64,000 nt of DNA from Nonomuraea sp. PA05 (GCF_008086045.1 NZ_VSEY01000010.1:124001-188000); one strand, 5' to 3'; counted from the stretch's first letter, positions 7,802-16,443 are shown. Notes: generated by a model from the letters alone, not told the origin. Translations and numbers: made by a program.

Positions 7802-10609
7802 GTGTCTTCTGACAAGCCTCTGTTACGCGGCCGGGGCGAGGAGGAACGCGCCCTGCTGCGGCTGCTCGACCACGCCCGCGGCGGCTCCGGCGGAGCGCTG
7901 CTCCTGGTGGGCGCGCCCGGCATGGGCAAGACGGCGCTGCTCGACCTGGCCTTCGCACACGCCACCCCCGGCTTCCGCGTGCTGCGGGTCTCCGGCGTCG
8001 AGCCGGAGTCGCGGCTGCCGTACGCCGGGCTGCACGGCCTGCTGCGTCCCGTCGCCGCGGGCGCCGCCTCGCTGCCCGCGTCCCTGCCCGGCGCGCAGGC
8101 GCGCGCGCTCATGTCGGCGCTGGAGTCCGGGACGGGGGCCGGTGGGCTCACGTTGCCCGCGGCGGTCCTCGGGCTGCTGTCGGCGGTGGCCGCCGAACGG
8201 CCGGTGCTGGCCTGCGTGGACGACGTCGATCTGCTGGACGCGGACAGCAGGCAGGTGCTGTCGTTCGCGGCCAGGCGGGTGTCGGGCGAGCCGGTGGCGC
8301 TGCTGTTCACGGCCAGGACCGGCGGGACGAGCGGGCTGGACGGGGTTCCCTCACGGACGCTGAGCGGGCTGGACGCGACCGCCGTGCGGGAGCTGGCCGG
8401 TGACCTGGCGGCGGGGAAGGTCGCCGAGGACCTGCTGGCGGCGCTCGACCAGATCGCCAGGGGCAACCCGCTGGCGCTGGCCGAGCTGATCGCCTCGCTC
8501 ACCCCCGACCAGCTCGCGGGCCTGGCCGCGCCGCCCGTGACGCTGCCCAGGGGCGGGCGGTTGTGGCGCGAGCACACGCGCCGGCTCGCGGCCCTGCCCG
8601 CTGAGGCTCAGCGGCTGCTCCTGCTGATCGCCGCCGATCCGGGGCTCGACCTGCCCACGCTGATCCGGGCGGCCCGGCCCTCGTGCGCGCTCACGGTGCT
8701 GGAGCCGGCCGAGCGGGCGGGCGTCCTGCACTCGGCGGGCGACCGGTACGACTTCCGCGACCCCGCCATGCGGGGCGTCGTGTACTACGGCGCGTCCCTC
8801 CTGCGCCGCCGCAGCGGCCACCGCCTCCTGGCGAGCCTGCTGGGGGACGACGAGCGGCTAGTCGAGCAGGACGACGAGCAGCGCGGCGGGCAGGGCGGCA
8901 GGCAGGGGGGTGATTCGCAGCGCCTGCGCCGCGCCTGGCACCGGGCCTGCGCCCTCGACGGCCCGCCCGCCACCCTGGCCGACGACCTGGCCGCAGCCGC
9001 CCTGGACGCTCACCCCGCGCACACCCACCCCGAGCCCTACCTGGCCCTGGAACGGGCAGCCGAGCTGACCGACCCGCACGACCCGGCCAAGGGCGAGCGC
9101 CTGGCCGCCGCCGCCCGGTACGCGTGGATGGCCGGACGCCCCCAGGTGGCCCGCTCCCTGCTGGCCAGGCTGCGCAACCTCACGGCCCCCGACGAGCTGC
9201 GCGCCCACGTCCAGCTCCTGCACGGCAGCCTGGAGTTGCTCGGCGGCGAGACGGGCAGCGCCCGCGAGGAGTTGCTGTCGGCGGCGACCTGGCTGCTGGA
9301 GAGCCACCGCATGCTGGGCGTGCGCGCGCTGGTGCGGGCCGCGGACGCCAGCTACCGGGCCGGCGACAACCGGGCGTTCATCGCGATCGCCCGCCACGCG
9401 GCCGCGCTGCGCCGCCCTGACGAGACGGTGCCGACGCAGCTCATGTTCGAGTATCTGGCCGGCATGGCGTCCACGTTCAGCGGCTCGCACCAGGAGGCGG
9501 CGGCACCGCTGCGGCGGGTGGTGGAGCTGGCCGGGTCGGTGCGCGATCCGGCCGTGCTGGTGTGGGCGTGCATAGCAAGCATGCTGCTGGGTGAGGACGC
9601 CACCGCGCACCGCCTGTCGGCCCGCGCCGTGGAGGCGGCCCGGGTGCGCGGCGCGGTCTCGGCGGTGCCGCAGCTCCTGGAGTACATGATCTATCCGGAG
9701 ATCTGGATGGGCCGCTACCCGGCCGTGGCGGCGACCGCCGCGCAGGGCCTGCGTCTGGCGCGGGAGACCGGCCAGCTCAACACGGCGGCCCAGCATCTGG
9801 CGTGGCTGGCGATCACGGCGGCCGTCGAGGGCGACCAGGAGACGTGCCGGGTGCGCGCCGACGCCGCCATCGACCTGGCGGACGCCCACGACTTGGGCAT
9901 CGCGGGCGCGATCGGCAACTGGGCGCTGGCGTATCTGGATCTGGCGGCGGGCCGTCCCGCCGACGCGGCAAACCGGCTGCGCGCGGAGCGCCGCAACAGC
10001 AACCACGTGGTGATCAGGGTCATGGCCACGCCGCACTTCATCGAGGCGTGCGCGCGAACCGGCGACCACGAGGCGGCGGGGGCGGCGCTGCGAGTGCTGG
10101 AGCGCTGGGTGGGCAGCACGCGCAGCCCCGACCTGCGGGCGCTGGTGTCCCGCTGCCGGGCGCTGCTGGCCGGGCCCGGCGAGGCGGAGGAGCTGTTCAG
10201 GGAGGCCCTGGACCTGCACGGGCAGGGCGTGTACGAGTTCGAGGCGGCCCGTACCAGACTGTTGTACGGCAGCGCGCTGCGACGCGACCGGCGCCCGGGG
10301 GCGGCCAGGACGCACCTGCACTCGGCGCTGGAGACGTTCGAGCGTTACGGCGCGCGCCTGTGGACCGAGCAGGCCAGGACGGAGCTGCGGGCCTCGGGCG
10401 ACCCGGTGCGCCCGGTCCTCGACGTGACGACGGGCCAGCTCACGGCGCAGCAGTTGCAGATCGCCCGCATGGTCGCGGAAGGCGCCACCAACAAGGAGGT
10501 GGCGGAGCAGCTCTTCCTCAGCCGCCGCACCGTCGAGCATCACCTCAGGAACATCTTCAGCCGTCTCGGCATCCGCTCCCGCGTTGAACTGGTAAGGCTC
10601 ATGTCCTGA
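7802..10609 (+). CDS. Large ATP-binding LuxR-family (LAL) transcriptional regulator
   Basis: The 935-residue protein has an N-terminal AAA/STAND ATPase (Walker A GAPGMGKT at about residues 37-44, Walker B-like ACVDDVDLLD), a long helical TPR-like middle (roughly 400-850) and a C-terminal LuxR helix-turn-helix (about 872-935) containing NKEVAEQLFLSRRTVEHHLRNIFSRLGI. LAL proteins are MalT-like activators that sense a small inducer through the ATPase/TPR part. The start is GTG at 7802. It is followed by a secreted polyester hydrolase gene whose upstream region holds the same palindrome as its own, so autoregulation plus control of that enzyme is a strong inference. Confidence 0.9.
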   Translation: MSSDKPLLRGRGEEERALLRLLDHARGGSGGALLLVGAPGMGKTALLDLAFAHATPGFRVLRVSGVEPESRLPYAGLHGLLRPVAAGAASLPASLPGAQARALMSALESGTGAGGLTLPAAVLGLLSAVAAERPVLACVDDVDLLDADSRQVLSFAARRVSGEPVALLFTARTGGTSGLDGVPSRTLSGLDATAVRELAGDLAAGKVAEDLLAALDQIARGNPLALAELIASLTPDQLAGLAAPPVTLPRGGRLWREHTRRLAALPAEAQRLLLLIAADPGLDLPTLIRAARPSCALTVLEPAERAGVLHSAGDRYDFRDPAMRGVVYYGASLLRRRSGHRLLASLLGDDERLVEQDDEQRGGQGGRQGGDSQRLRRAWHRACALDGPPATLADDLAAAALDAHPAHTHPEPYLALERAAELTDPHDPAKGERLAAAARYAWMAGRPQVARSLLARLRNLTAPDELRAHVQLLHGSLELLGGETGSAREELLSAATWLLESHRMLGVRALVRAADASYRAGDNRAFIAIARHAAALRRPDETVPTQLMFEYLAGMASTFSGSHQEAAAPLRRVVELAGSVRDPAVLVWACIASMLLGEDATAHRLSARAVEAARVRGAVSAVPQLLEYMIYPEIWMGRYPAVAATAAQGLRLARETGQLNTAAQHLAWLAITAAVEGDQETCRVRADAAIDLADAHDLGIAGAIGNWALAYLDLAAGRPADAANRLRAERRNSNHVVIRVMATPHFIEACARTGDHEAAGAALRVLERWVGSTRSPDLRALVSRCRALLAGPGEAEELFREALDLHGQGVYEFEAARTRLLYGSALRRDRRPGAARTHLHSALETFERYGARLWTEQARTELRASGDPVRPVLDVTTGQLTAQQLQIARMVAEGATNKEVAEQLFLSRRTVEHHLRNIFSRLGIRSRVELVRLMS

Positions 10610-10618
10610 TCGCAGGAC

Positions 10619-10632
10619 CGGTGATTTCACCG
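10619..10632. promoter_or_regulatory. 14-bp palindromic operator upstream of the polyester hydrolase gene
   Basis: CGGTGATTTCACCG is the exact reverse complement of the element at 7746-7759. It lies 10 bp after the LAL regulator stop and about 75 bp before the hydrolase start. The following CATCCG (10650-10655) and AACAATGGCGAC elements are shared with the regulator promoter, which suggests that the two promoters are recognised by the same factor. Confidence 0.7.
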
Positions 10633-10706
10633 ATGCACGGCTTACTGCGCATCCGAACAATGGCGACAGACAGCAGTCACCCTCGATGAGCAGGGAGTAT
10701 GACGAC

Positions 10707-11597
10707 GTGCAGCTATCCACCCCCCGGTTCGGCGCGCGAACGTTGACCAAGCTCGCCCTCACCGTCTCACTGGTCGGCGGCGCCCTGATGGCCGCCTCCC
10801 CCGCCCAGGCGCAGGGCCCGTACGATCGGGGCCCCGACCCCACGGACGCCATCCTCGAAGCCAGCCGCGGCCCGTTCAGCACCGCGCAGACGAGCGTCTC
10901 CTCGCTGAGCGTGTCGGGCTTCGGCGGCGGCACCATCTACTACCCGACGGACACCAGCCAGGGCACGTTCGGCGCGATCGCGATCTCGCCGGGGTACACG
11001 GCCAGGTGGTCCAGCCTGTCGTGGCTGGGCCCGCGGATCGCCTCGCACGGGTTCGTGGTGATCGGCATCGAGACCAACACGCTCTACGACCAGCCCGCGA
11101 GCCGGGGCCGCCAGCTCCTGGCGGCGCTCGACTACCTGGTCGAGGACAGTTCGGCGACGGTGCGCAGCCGTATCGACGCGTCGCGGCTCGCGGTGGCCGG
11201 TCACTCGATGGGCGGCGGCGGCACCCTGGAGGCGGCCAACGACCGGCCCTCGCTCCAGGCGGCCGTGCCGCTCGCGCCGTGGAACCTGACGAAGTCGTGG
11301 TCGGGCATCCGCGTCCCGACGATGATCATCGGCGGTGAGAGCGACACCATCGCCTCCGTCACCACCCACTCGGAGCCGTTCTACAACAGCATCCCGTCGT
11401 CCTCGGAGAAGGCGTACCTGGAGCTGAACAACGCCAGCCACTTCTTCCCGCAGACCACGAACACCACGATGGCCAAGTCGATGGTGGCCTGGCTCAAGCG
11501 GTTCGTCGATGACGACACCCGCTACGAGCAGTTCCTGTGCCCGCCGCCCAGCGGGCTGTCGATCGAGGAGTACCGCAACACCTGCCCGAGCTCCTGA
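10707..11597 (+). CDS. Secreted cutinase / PET hydrolase-like polyesterase
   Basis: The 296-residue precursor has a Sec signal peptide ending ASPAQA, then a mature alpha/beta hydrolase very like Thermobifida cutinases. Catalytic residues by position are Ser167 in GHSMGGGG, Asp213 in GGESDTIA and His245 in NASHFFPQ; Tyr97 (SPGYTA) would be the oxyanion residue and Trp192 (LAPWN) the aromatic clamp. A Cys pair near the C-terminus (FLCPPP and NTCPSS) matches the conserved disulfide. The residue after Trp192 is Asn, where TfCut2 has His and IsPETase has Asp. I chose GTG at 10707 because AGGGAG lies 9 nt upstream; an in-frame ATG at 10686 has no ribosome site. The GHSMGGGG and W/H/F subsite pattern is that of type I actinobacterial enzymes. 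Confidence 0.93.
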   Translation: MQLSTPRFGARTLTKLALTVSLVGGALMAASPAQAQGPYDRGPDPTDAILEASRGPFSTAQTSVSSLSVSGFGGGTIYYPTDTSQGTFGAIAISPGYTARWSSLSWLGPRIASHGFVVIGIETNTLYDQPASRGRQLLAALDYLVEDSSATVRSRIDASRLAVAGHSMGGGGTLEAANDRPSLQAAVPLAPWNLTKSWSGIRVPTMIIGGESDTIASVTTHSEPFYNSIPSSSEKAYLELNNASHFFPQTTNTTMAKSMVAWLKRFVDDDTRYEQFLCPPPSGLSIEEYRNTCPSS

Positions 11598-11606
11598 TCG
11601 TGCGTC

Positions 11607-11640
11607 CCGATGGCGGCCACCTGCCGGTGGCCGCCATCGG
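11607..11640. terminator. Bidirectional hairpin terminator
   Basis: A perfect 15-bp stem (CCGATGGCGGCCACC with its complement) and a TGCC loop lie between the convergent hydrolase and AhpD-like genes, 10 bp after one stop and 8 bp before the other. There is no U-tract, which is usual for actinomycete terminators. Confidence 0.75.
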
Positions 11641-11647
11641 CCTCTGC

Positions 11648-12199
11648 TCAGGCCTCCCAGGCCTTGGACGCGAGCGCGGCGTCGAGGGGCGTCCCCGTCA
11701 CGCTCGCGACCCAGTTGGCCATGGACGTGAACGCGGCCTGCGTGATCACCTCCAGCACCTGGACCTCGGAGTACCCCGCGCCGAGCACCGCGTCCAGCTC
11801 CCGCCGCCCGACGAGCCCGCCGGTCCGCAGGACGGCCCTGGTGAACGCGGCCAGCGCGGAGGCCCGCTCGTCCGGCAGCTCGTCCTTGCCTGCCCGCAAC
11901 GCCTCGATCACCCCGGGCGCCAGGCCGGCCCGCTCGGCGAACGCGGTGTGGGCGGCCACGGACCAGGCGCACCGGTTCGCCACGCTGACCGCGATGCCCA
12001 CGACCTCCCGCTCGGCGGCGGTGAGCGTGGACTGCCGCAGCGCCCGCTGGAGCTGGTTGAAGGCGTCGATCGCGACCGGGGAGCCGGCGATGTTCCCGGC
12101 CAGGTTGGGCACGAACCCCACCCGCTGCCGCAGCTCGCCGAGCGGCTGACGGGACGCCTCCGGCGCCGATTCGACGGAGTGGACGGTGAAGACGGTCAT
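11648..12199 (-). CDS. Carboxymuconolactone decarboxylase / AhpD-like peroxidase-related protein
   Basis: The 183-residue all-helical protein matches the AhpD-like family (GFVPNLAGNIAGSP, NRCAWSVAAHTAFAE, then a helical tail). In AhpD the active site is Cys-x-x-Cys followed by His; here it reads CAWSVAAH, so the resolving cysteine is replaced by Ser. This may abolish classical alkylhydroperoxidase chemistry or leave a one-Cys mechanism. It is divergent from an XRE/MmyB-type regulator gene 126 bp away, which probably controls it. Confidence 0.85.
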   Translation of the reverse strand: MTVFTVHSVESAPEASRQPLGELRQRVGFVPNLAGNIAGSPVAIDAFNQLQRALRQSTLTAAEREVVGIAVSVANRCAWSVAAHTAFAERAGLAPGVIEALRAGKDELPDERASALAAFTRAVLRTGGLVGRRELDAVLGAGYSEVQVLEVITQAAFTSMANWVASVTGTPLDAALASKAWEA

Positions 12200-12325
12200 C
12201 TCATGACCTCCATGGGGATGGCCAGGGGTTCGTTCCCCCGGCCGGGATCCTCACTGTCGGCCGCCGCGCGGGGCGTTCCAATTCCCCGCGAGGGAAGTGC
12301 GCGCGGGCACGGGAGGCCGTTCACT

Positions 12326-13099
12326 GTGAGGGTGAGCACCCCACTCGGTGACCTGCTGCGCCACTGGCGGCGGGTCCGGCGGATGAGCCAGCTCGCCCTG
12401 GCGCATCACGCCCAGGTCTCGCCGCGTCACCTCAGCTTCGTCGAGAGCGGCCGTTCCACCCCCAGCCGGGAGTGGATCATGACGCTGGCGGGCGCGCTCC
12501 AGGTGCCGCTGCGCGAGCGCAACGACCTGCTCCTCGCGGCCGGGTACGCCCCTGCCTACCGGGAGAGCGCCGTCGCCGAACCCGCGATGGCCACCGTCCG
12601 GGCCGCCCTGGACCGCGCACTGGCCCACCACGAGCCCTATCCGGCCGTGGTGATGGACCGCCACTGGAACCTCACGCAGGTCAACCGGCCCGCCGAGGTC
12701 ATGTTCCGCTTCCTGCGCGGCACCCCGCCCGCGACCGCCTCCGCGAACGTGATCAGGCTCATGTTCGACCCGCGCGAGCTGCGCCCGCACGTCTCCAACT
12801 GGGACGAGGTCGCCCCCGCCCTCATCCAGCGCGTGCACCGCGAGGCCGTCGGCGGCGTCCCCGACGCCACCACGCGGGCCCTCCTGGAGGAGATCCTGCC
12901 GCCCGACCGGCGCGGCCCCGACCGCACGGCCCCGCTCCTGCCCGTCATCCCGGTCACCTTCGCCAAGGACGGCGTGAGCGTCAGCTACTTCTCCATGATC
13001 ACCACGGTCGGCACCCCGCAGGACATCACGGCCCAGGAGTTGCGCGTCGAGAGCTTCTACCCCGCCGACCAGGCGACCGAGCGGCACCGCTGGGCGTGA
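12326..13099 (+). CDS. XRE helix-turn-helix regulator with MmyB-like ligand-binding domain
   Basis: The 257-residue protein has an N-terminal Cro/C1-type HTH (about 5-65, with SQLALAHHAQVSPRHLSFVESGRS) and a C-terminal PAS-like MmyB domain beginning near PYPAVVMDRHWNLTQVN. Actinobacterial members bind fatty acid-like ligands and usually control an adjacent oxidoreductase gene. Start GTG 12326 has GGAGG 9 nt upstream; a second GTG 6 nt later is possible. The divergent AhpD-like gene is the likely target. Confidence 0.88.
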   Translation: MRVSTPLGDLLRHWRRVRRMSQLALAHHAQVSPRHLSFVESGRSTPSREWIMTLAGALQVPLRERNDLLLAAGYAPAYRESAVAEPAMATVRAALDRALAHHEPYPAVVMDRHWNLTQVNRPAEVMFRFLRGTPPATASANVIRLMFDPRELRPHVSNWDEVAPALIQRVHREAVGGVPDATTRALLEEILPPDRRGPDRTAPLLPVIPVTFAKDGVSVSYFSMITTVGTPQDITAQELRVESFYPADQATERHRWA

Positions 13100-13118
13100 A
13101 CCCGCATACGGTGAGCTT

Positions 13119-13646
13119 GTGACGTTCACGACAGCCCTCGCCACCCCCGCCGACGCCGACTCCGTGGGCGAGATCCACGCGGAGTCCTGGAAGGCCGCCA
13201 ACGCGAGCTTCTTCGCCCCGGAGTTCTTCGCCGAGGCCCTGCGGCAGCGCCGTACCAAGTGGCACGACGTGCTCGCCACCGACGAGAAGAACACGCTGCT
13301 GCTCGCCGCCCGGGACGGCCGTCCTCTCGCCTTCTCCTACTTCGGTCCTTCGGCGCTTCACCCCGGCTCGGCGGAGATCCACGGCTTCTACGGCCACCCC
13401 GACGGCTGGGGCAGCGGCATCGCGCAAGCCCTGATGGCCGCGACCCTGGACAGGATCCACGCCGGCGGCTTCGGCCGCGTCCACCTCTGGACGCTGCGCG
13501 ACACCCCGCAGTCACACCGCTTCTACGCCAAGTGCGGCTTCACGGTGTCGGGAACCGTCCGCACCTACGACTACGGCGACGGCCACCCGCTCCACCAGGT
13601 CGAGTACGTCCTCATCCCTGAGCCTGGCGGCGCACCATCTCGTTGA
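13119..13646 (+). CDS. GNAT-family N-acetyltransferase
   Basis: The 175-residue protein has a GNAT fold: an N-terminal HAESWKAAN helix, a central strand, an acetyl-CoA-binding region GHPDGWGSGIAQALM that fits the R/Q-x-x-G-x-G/A loop loosely, and a C-terminal HRFYAKCGFTVSG segment typical of motif B. The substrate is unknown. It begins at GTG 13119, 20 bp after the XRE gene on the same strand. Its last 35 bp overlap the convergent AlkD-like gene. Confidence 0.85.
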   Translation: MTFTTALATPADADSVGEIHAESWKAANASFFAPEFFAEALRQRRTKWHDVLATDEKNTLLLAARDGRPLAFSYFGPSALHPGSAEIHGFYGHPDGWGSGIAQALMAATLDRIHAGGFGRVHLWTLRDTPQSHRFYAKCGFTVSGTVRTYDYGDGHPLHQVEYVLIPEPGGAPSR

Positions 13647-14298
13647 TCCAGATGGGCGCGTACGGCGACGTGCAGCCCGGAGAGGTCGGGTAGTCCTTGA
13701 GCACCTCCAGGCGCTCCCCGATGCCGAGGGCGCGGGCGCGGTGCTCGGCGTGGTCGATGCCGATCTGCGCCAGGCAGTGGTTCATCGCCCACTGCAGGCG
13801 GTCGGGGGCGCCCTTCATCTCCGCCTCGATGACGTCGAGCAGCCCGGTCAGGTCGAGCCCTTCTGGCTGCTTCGTCACGCGCTCGGTGGTCAGCGCCCAC
13901 CCGGCACTCGCGACCACCGGATCCGGATCGGCGAACCAGGCCCGACGCAGCTCCTCGACGTGCGGGCTCTTCTTGACCACGTAGTTCACCAGCCAGTCCT
14001 GCACCTTGGGCGCGCGGGCCTGGCGCAGCATGGCGTCCAGTTCGTCGCGCTCGAACGCCTTCGGGCGGCAGATCAGCAGCGCCAGCAGCCTCGCCGCCGT
14101 GTCGCCCGTCTGCCAGAGCTGCCTGGCGAGGTCCTGCTGCGTCTTCAGCCGCTTCGCCACCGCGCGCAGCTTGCCGAGGTTCACGCCGTGGTCGTCGCCG
14201 TGCCTCTCGTTCACCTCGCGGATCTTCGGCTCTTCCAGCGCGGCCAGCTCGGCCAGCAGCTCGGCCACCGTCGTCCCGGCCACCGTCGTCTCCGCCAT
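13612..14298 (-). CDS. DNA alkylation repair (AlkD-like) HEAT-repeat protein
   Basis: The 228-residue protein is all-helical with repeated HEAT-like units (AVAKRLKTQQDLARQLWQTG, DPDPVVASAGWALTTER) as in AlkD-type DNA glycosylases, which remove N3- and N7-alkylated purines. The resemblance is to the family as a whole; I cannot confirm the AlkD catalytic Asp and Trp positions by eye. The ATG at 14298 yields MAETTVAGTTVAELLAELAA. It is convergent with and overlaps the GNAT gene. Confidence 0.7.
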   Translation of the reverse strand: MAETTVAGTTVAELLAELAALEEPKIREVNERHGDDHGVNLGKLRAVAKRLKTQQDLARQLWQTGDTAARLLALLICRPKAFERDELDAMLRQARAPKVQDWLVNYVVKKSPHVEELRRAWFADPDPVVASAGWALTTERVTKQPEGLDLTGLLDVIEAEMKGAPDRLQWAMNHCLAQIGIDHAEHRARALGIGERLEVLKDYPTSPGCTSPYAPIWINEMVRRQAQG

Positions 14299-14416
14299 TC
14301 CGGCCTCCCGTTCGTCGGACGCGACAAGCAGCCTAGTACGCGTCAGCCGGGCGGGATCGACGGCGCCGTTCCCTGAGCCTGCGGAATTGACGGTGCCGTT
14401 CGCTAGGGTCCCGCGC

Positions 14417-14818
14417 ATGGCCGTTCGACCCACCACTGTCTGGCGCGCAAGCGTCGCCGAGGAAGCCCGCCTGGTCGCCGCGGGCGAGCGCGACCCCGCC
14501 GACGCGTACGCCGCCGAGTTGTTCCCCGAGCCGATGCTGCTCAGCACGGACGACGTCCTGTCACGTTTCGAGACCGATCTCGGCGCCCTGTCCGCGCCCT
14601 CCGACGAGGAGCTCTTCGCGGTCGTCCGGCGGGTGGTGCTCGCGCTCAACCACGTCAACGAGGAGTACGGCGAGGCCGCGTACGAGACCGACGAGCGGGA
14701 GCTGCTCTGCCAGTACATCGAGGAGTCCATCGCCGAGGCAGGCATCGACCTCGACGCCTTCGCCGCACGCCACGGGCTCACGCGCCACGAGATCACCGAC
14801 GAGTGGCGGGAGTGGTGA
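14417..14818 (+). CDS. Hypothetical acidic protein (133 aa)
   Basis: I do not recognise a family. The product is acidic and largely helical, with no signal peptide or membrane segment. It has a DERELLCQYIEESI segment and ends ITDEWREW. Codon use and GC at third positions match neighbouring real genes, and homologues with the YGEAAYETDERE theme would be expected in related actinomycetes. It lies directly upstream of a TetR gene, from which it is separated by a palindrome. Confidence 0.75.
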   Translation: MAVRPTTVWRASVAEEARLVAAGERDPADAYAAELFPEPMLLSTDDVLSRFETDLGALSAPSDEELFAVVRRVVLALNHVNEEYGEAAYETDERELLCQYIEESIAEAGIDLDAFAARHGLTRHEITDEWREW

Positions 14819-14823
14819 TTCGC

Positions 14824-14849
14824 TGAACCACGTTCAACGGCCTTGAACG
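14824..14849. promoter_or_regulatory. Overlapping GTTCA palindromes, probable TetR operator
   Basis: CGTTCAA at 14831-14837 and TTGAACG at 14843-14849 form a perfect 7-bp inverted repeat with a 5-bp spacer. TGAACCACGTTCA at 14824-14836 is a second, overlapping dyad with 5-bp arms. Three half-sites in 26 bp located 31 bp before a TetR-type gene are typical of an autoregulatory operator. Confidence 0.65.
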
Positions 14850-14879
14850 CTGATCGGCGACTTCCAGTACGGTGTGCGG

Positions 14880-15626
14880 ATGCCTGTCTCAGACTCCTCC
14901 GACGGATCGGTGTGGCTGCGCCGCGAGCGACCACCGCGCGACCGCCAGCTCAGCCGCGGCCAGATCGTGGACGCGGCCGTGCCCGTGCTCGACGCCGAGG
15001 GCCACCGTGGCCTGTCGATGCGCCGCATCGCCGCTGACCTCGGGGTGACGGCCGGCTCGTTGTACTGGTACGTGCGCACCAAGGACGACGTGCTGGAGCT
15101 GGCGCTGGACCGGGTGCTCGGCGAGGTGGGAGCCGACCCCGACGAGCCCGACTGGCGGCTCGGGCTGGCGGGCCTGGCCCGCAACACCCGGGTGATGCTG
15201 CTGCGCCACCGGTGGGCGCTGCTGGAGCTGACCGTCAGGCCGAACCTCGGCCCCAACGCGTTCACCCTGGCCGAGACCGGCCTCCGCCTCCTGTCCAGGG
15301 CCGGCTTCGCCGACGCGGACCTCGACGCCGCCATGGCCGCCGTCAACGACCAGGTCGTCGGCGCGGTGATCGCCGAGGTGGCGTGGCGCGACACGCTGAC
15401 CCGCATGCGGCAGAGCGGGGTCGAGTGGAGCGAGCACGCCACCACCCTCTACCTGCGCGACGTCGCCGAACGGCATCCGCTGCTGGCCCGGCGGATGGCC
15501 GCCGCCAAGGGGAGCGACGCCGAGCGCGACAGCGAGCGGCGCTTCGAGTTCGCGCTGACGTGCCTGCTGGAGGGGCTGGCGGCGACGTGCCGCGCGGGGG
15601 CGGGCAACGCGGCCGTCAGCCCCTGA
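14880..15626 (+). CDS. TetR-family transcriptional regulator with TetR_C-like domain
   Basis: The 248-residue protein has an HTH at about 25-70 (QIVDAAVPVLDAEGHRGLSMRRIAADLGV, then GSLYWYVRTKDDVLELAL) and a C-terminal ligand-binding domain of the TetR_C type. I give ATG 14880; an in-frame GTG at 14874 adds two residues. An inverted repeat just upstream suggests autorepression. The downstream methyltransferase gene is convergent and overlaps by 11 bp, so the regulated partner is unclear; it may be the 133-residue hypothetical gene. Confidence 0.88.
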   Translation: MPVSDSSDGSVWLRRERPPRDRQLSRGQIVDAAVPVLDAEGHRGLSMRRIAADLGVTAGSLYWYVRTKDDVLELALDRVLGEVGADPDEPDWRLGLAGLARNTRVMLLRHRWALLELTVRPNLGPNAFTLAETGLRLLSRAGFADADLDAAMAAVNDQVVGAVIAEVAWRDTLTRMRQSGVEWSEHATTLYLRDVAERHPLLARRMAAAKGSDAERDSERRFEFALTCLLEGLAATCRAGAGNAAVSP

Positions 15627-16386
15627 CGCATCGCAGCACCAGGAACACGGGGAACGCGGCGGCATCGGCCCGCCTCGCCGCCCACGCGGGGTCCGGCTCG
15701 GGCTCCGCGACCTCGTCCAGCCGCAGGTCGTGGCGGCGCAGCGCGTTGAGGTACGTCGAGAGCGTGCGGTGGTTGGCGCCCACCTGGCGGCGCAGCGACG
15801 ACAGCTCGCCATCGGCCCGCCACCAGCCCTCGTCGTGGTAACGCCCGCCGGTCGGCCACGAGCCCGACACCTCCCGGGCGCCGGGGAAGCAGGGGTGCAG
15901 GATCGAGCAGGCGAACACGCCGCCTGGGCGCAGGGCGGCGGCGCTGGCCGCCAGGGCGCCGTCCAGGTCGTCGATGTCGGACAGGCCGAAGCTGCAGACC
16001 ACGACGTCGAACGCGCCGAGATCGCGCAGCCCGGGGTGCACGGCCGGAGCGTCCTGCGGCGCCGGACGGGGCATGGCGTTGTCCTGGGGCGCGGGGCCGG
16101 TCGTGACGTCCGTGTGGACGTAGCGGATGCCGAGCGGCGACTCCCGCTCCTCCGCCTCCGCCTTCGCGATCAGGGCGGCCGAGATGTCGGCGCCCACCAC
16201 CTCGGCGCCCCTGCGGGCCAGCGCACGGCTGATCCGCCCGTGACCACAGGCGATCTCCAGCACCCGCCGCCCCGCGACCGGCCCCACCAGGTCGAGCAGC
16301 CGCCGTGAGGCCGGATCGTCGATGTCGTCGGTCCAGCCGGCCGCGTAGAAGTCGGCGATGTCGTCGTAACGCGCGATGCCTGCCAT
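15616..16386 (-). CDS. Class I SAM-dependent methyltransferase
   Basis: The 256-residue protein shows the Rossmann methyltransferase motifs VLEIACGHGRISRALA (motif I), VVGADIS (acidic loop) and FDVVVCSFGLSDIDD (motif II-like), followed by LRPGGVFACSILHP. The substrate is not recognisable. A small internal duplication (APQDNAMPRPAPQDA, about residues 100-114) lengthens the loop after the third strand. The start ATG at 16386 and a conventional length support the call. It follows the MFS gene on the same strand, 57 bp downstream of that gene's stop. Confidence 0.87.
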   Translation of the reverse strand: MAGIARYDDIADFYAAGWTDDIDDPASRRLLDLVGPVAGRRVLEIACGHGRISRALARRGAEVVGADISAALIAKAEAEERESPLGIRYVHTDVTTGPAPQDNAMPRPAPQDAPAVHPGLRDLGAFDVVVCSFGLSDIDDLDGALAASAAALRPGGVFACSILHPCFPGAREVSGSWPTGGRYHDEGWWRADGELSSLRRQVGANHRTLSTYLNALRRHDLRLDEVAEPEPDPAWAARRADAAAFPVFLVLRCVRG

Positions 16387-16443
16387 GCCCCGACCCTAGG
16401 CACGCACCGGCGAAACCCCCAGTGCTGTTCGTCGAACGCGGAA

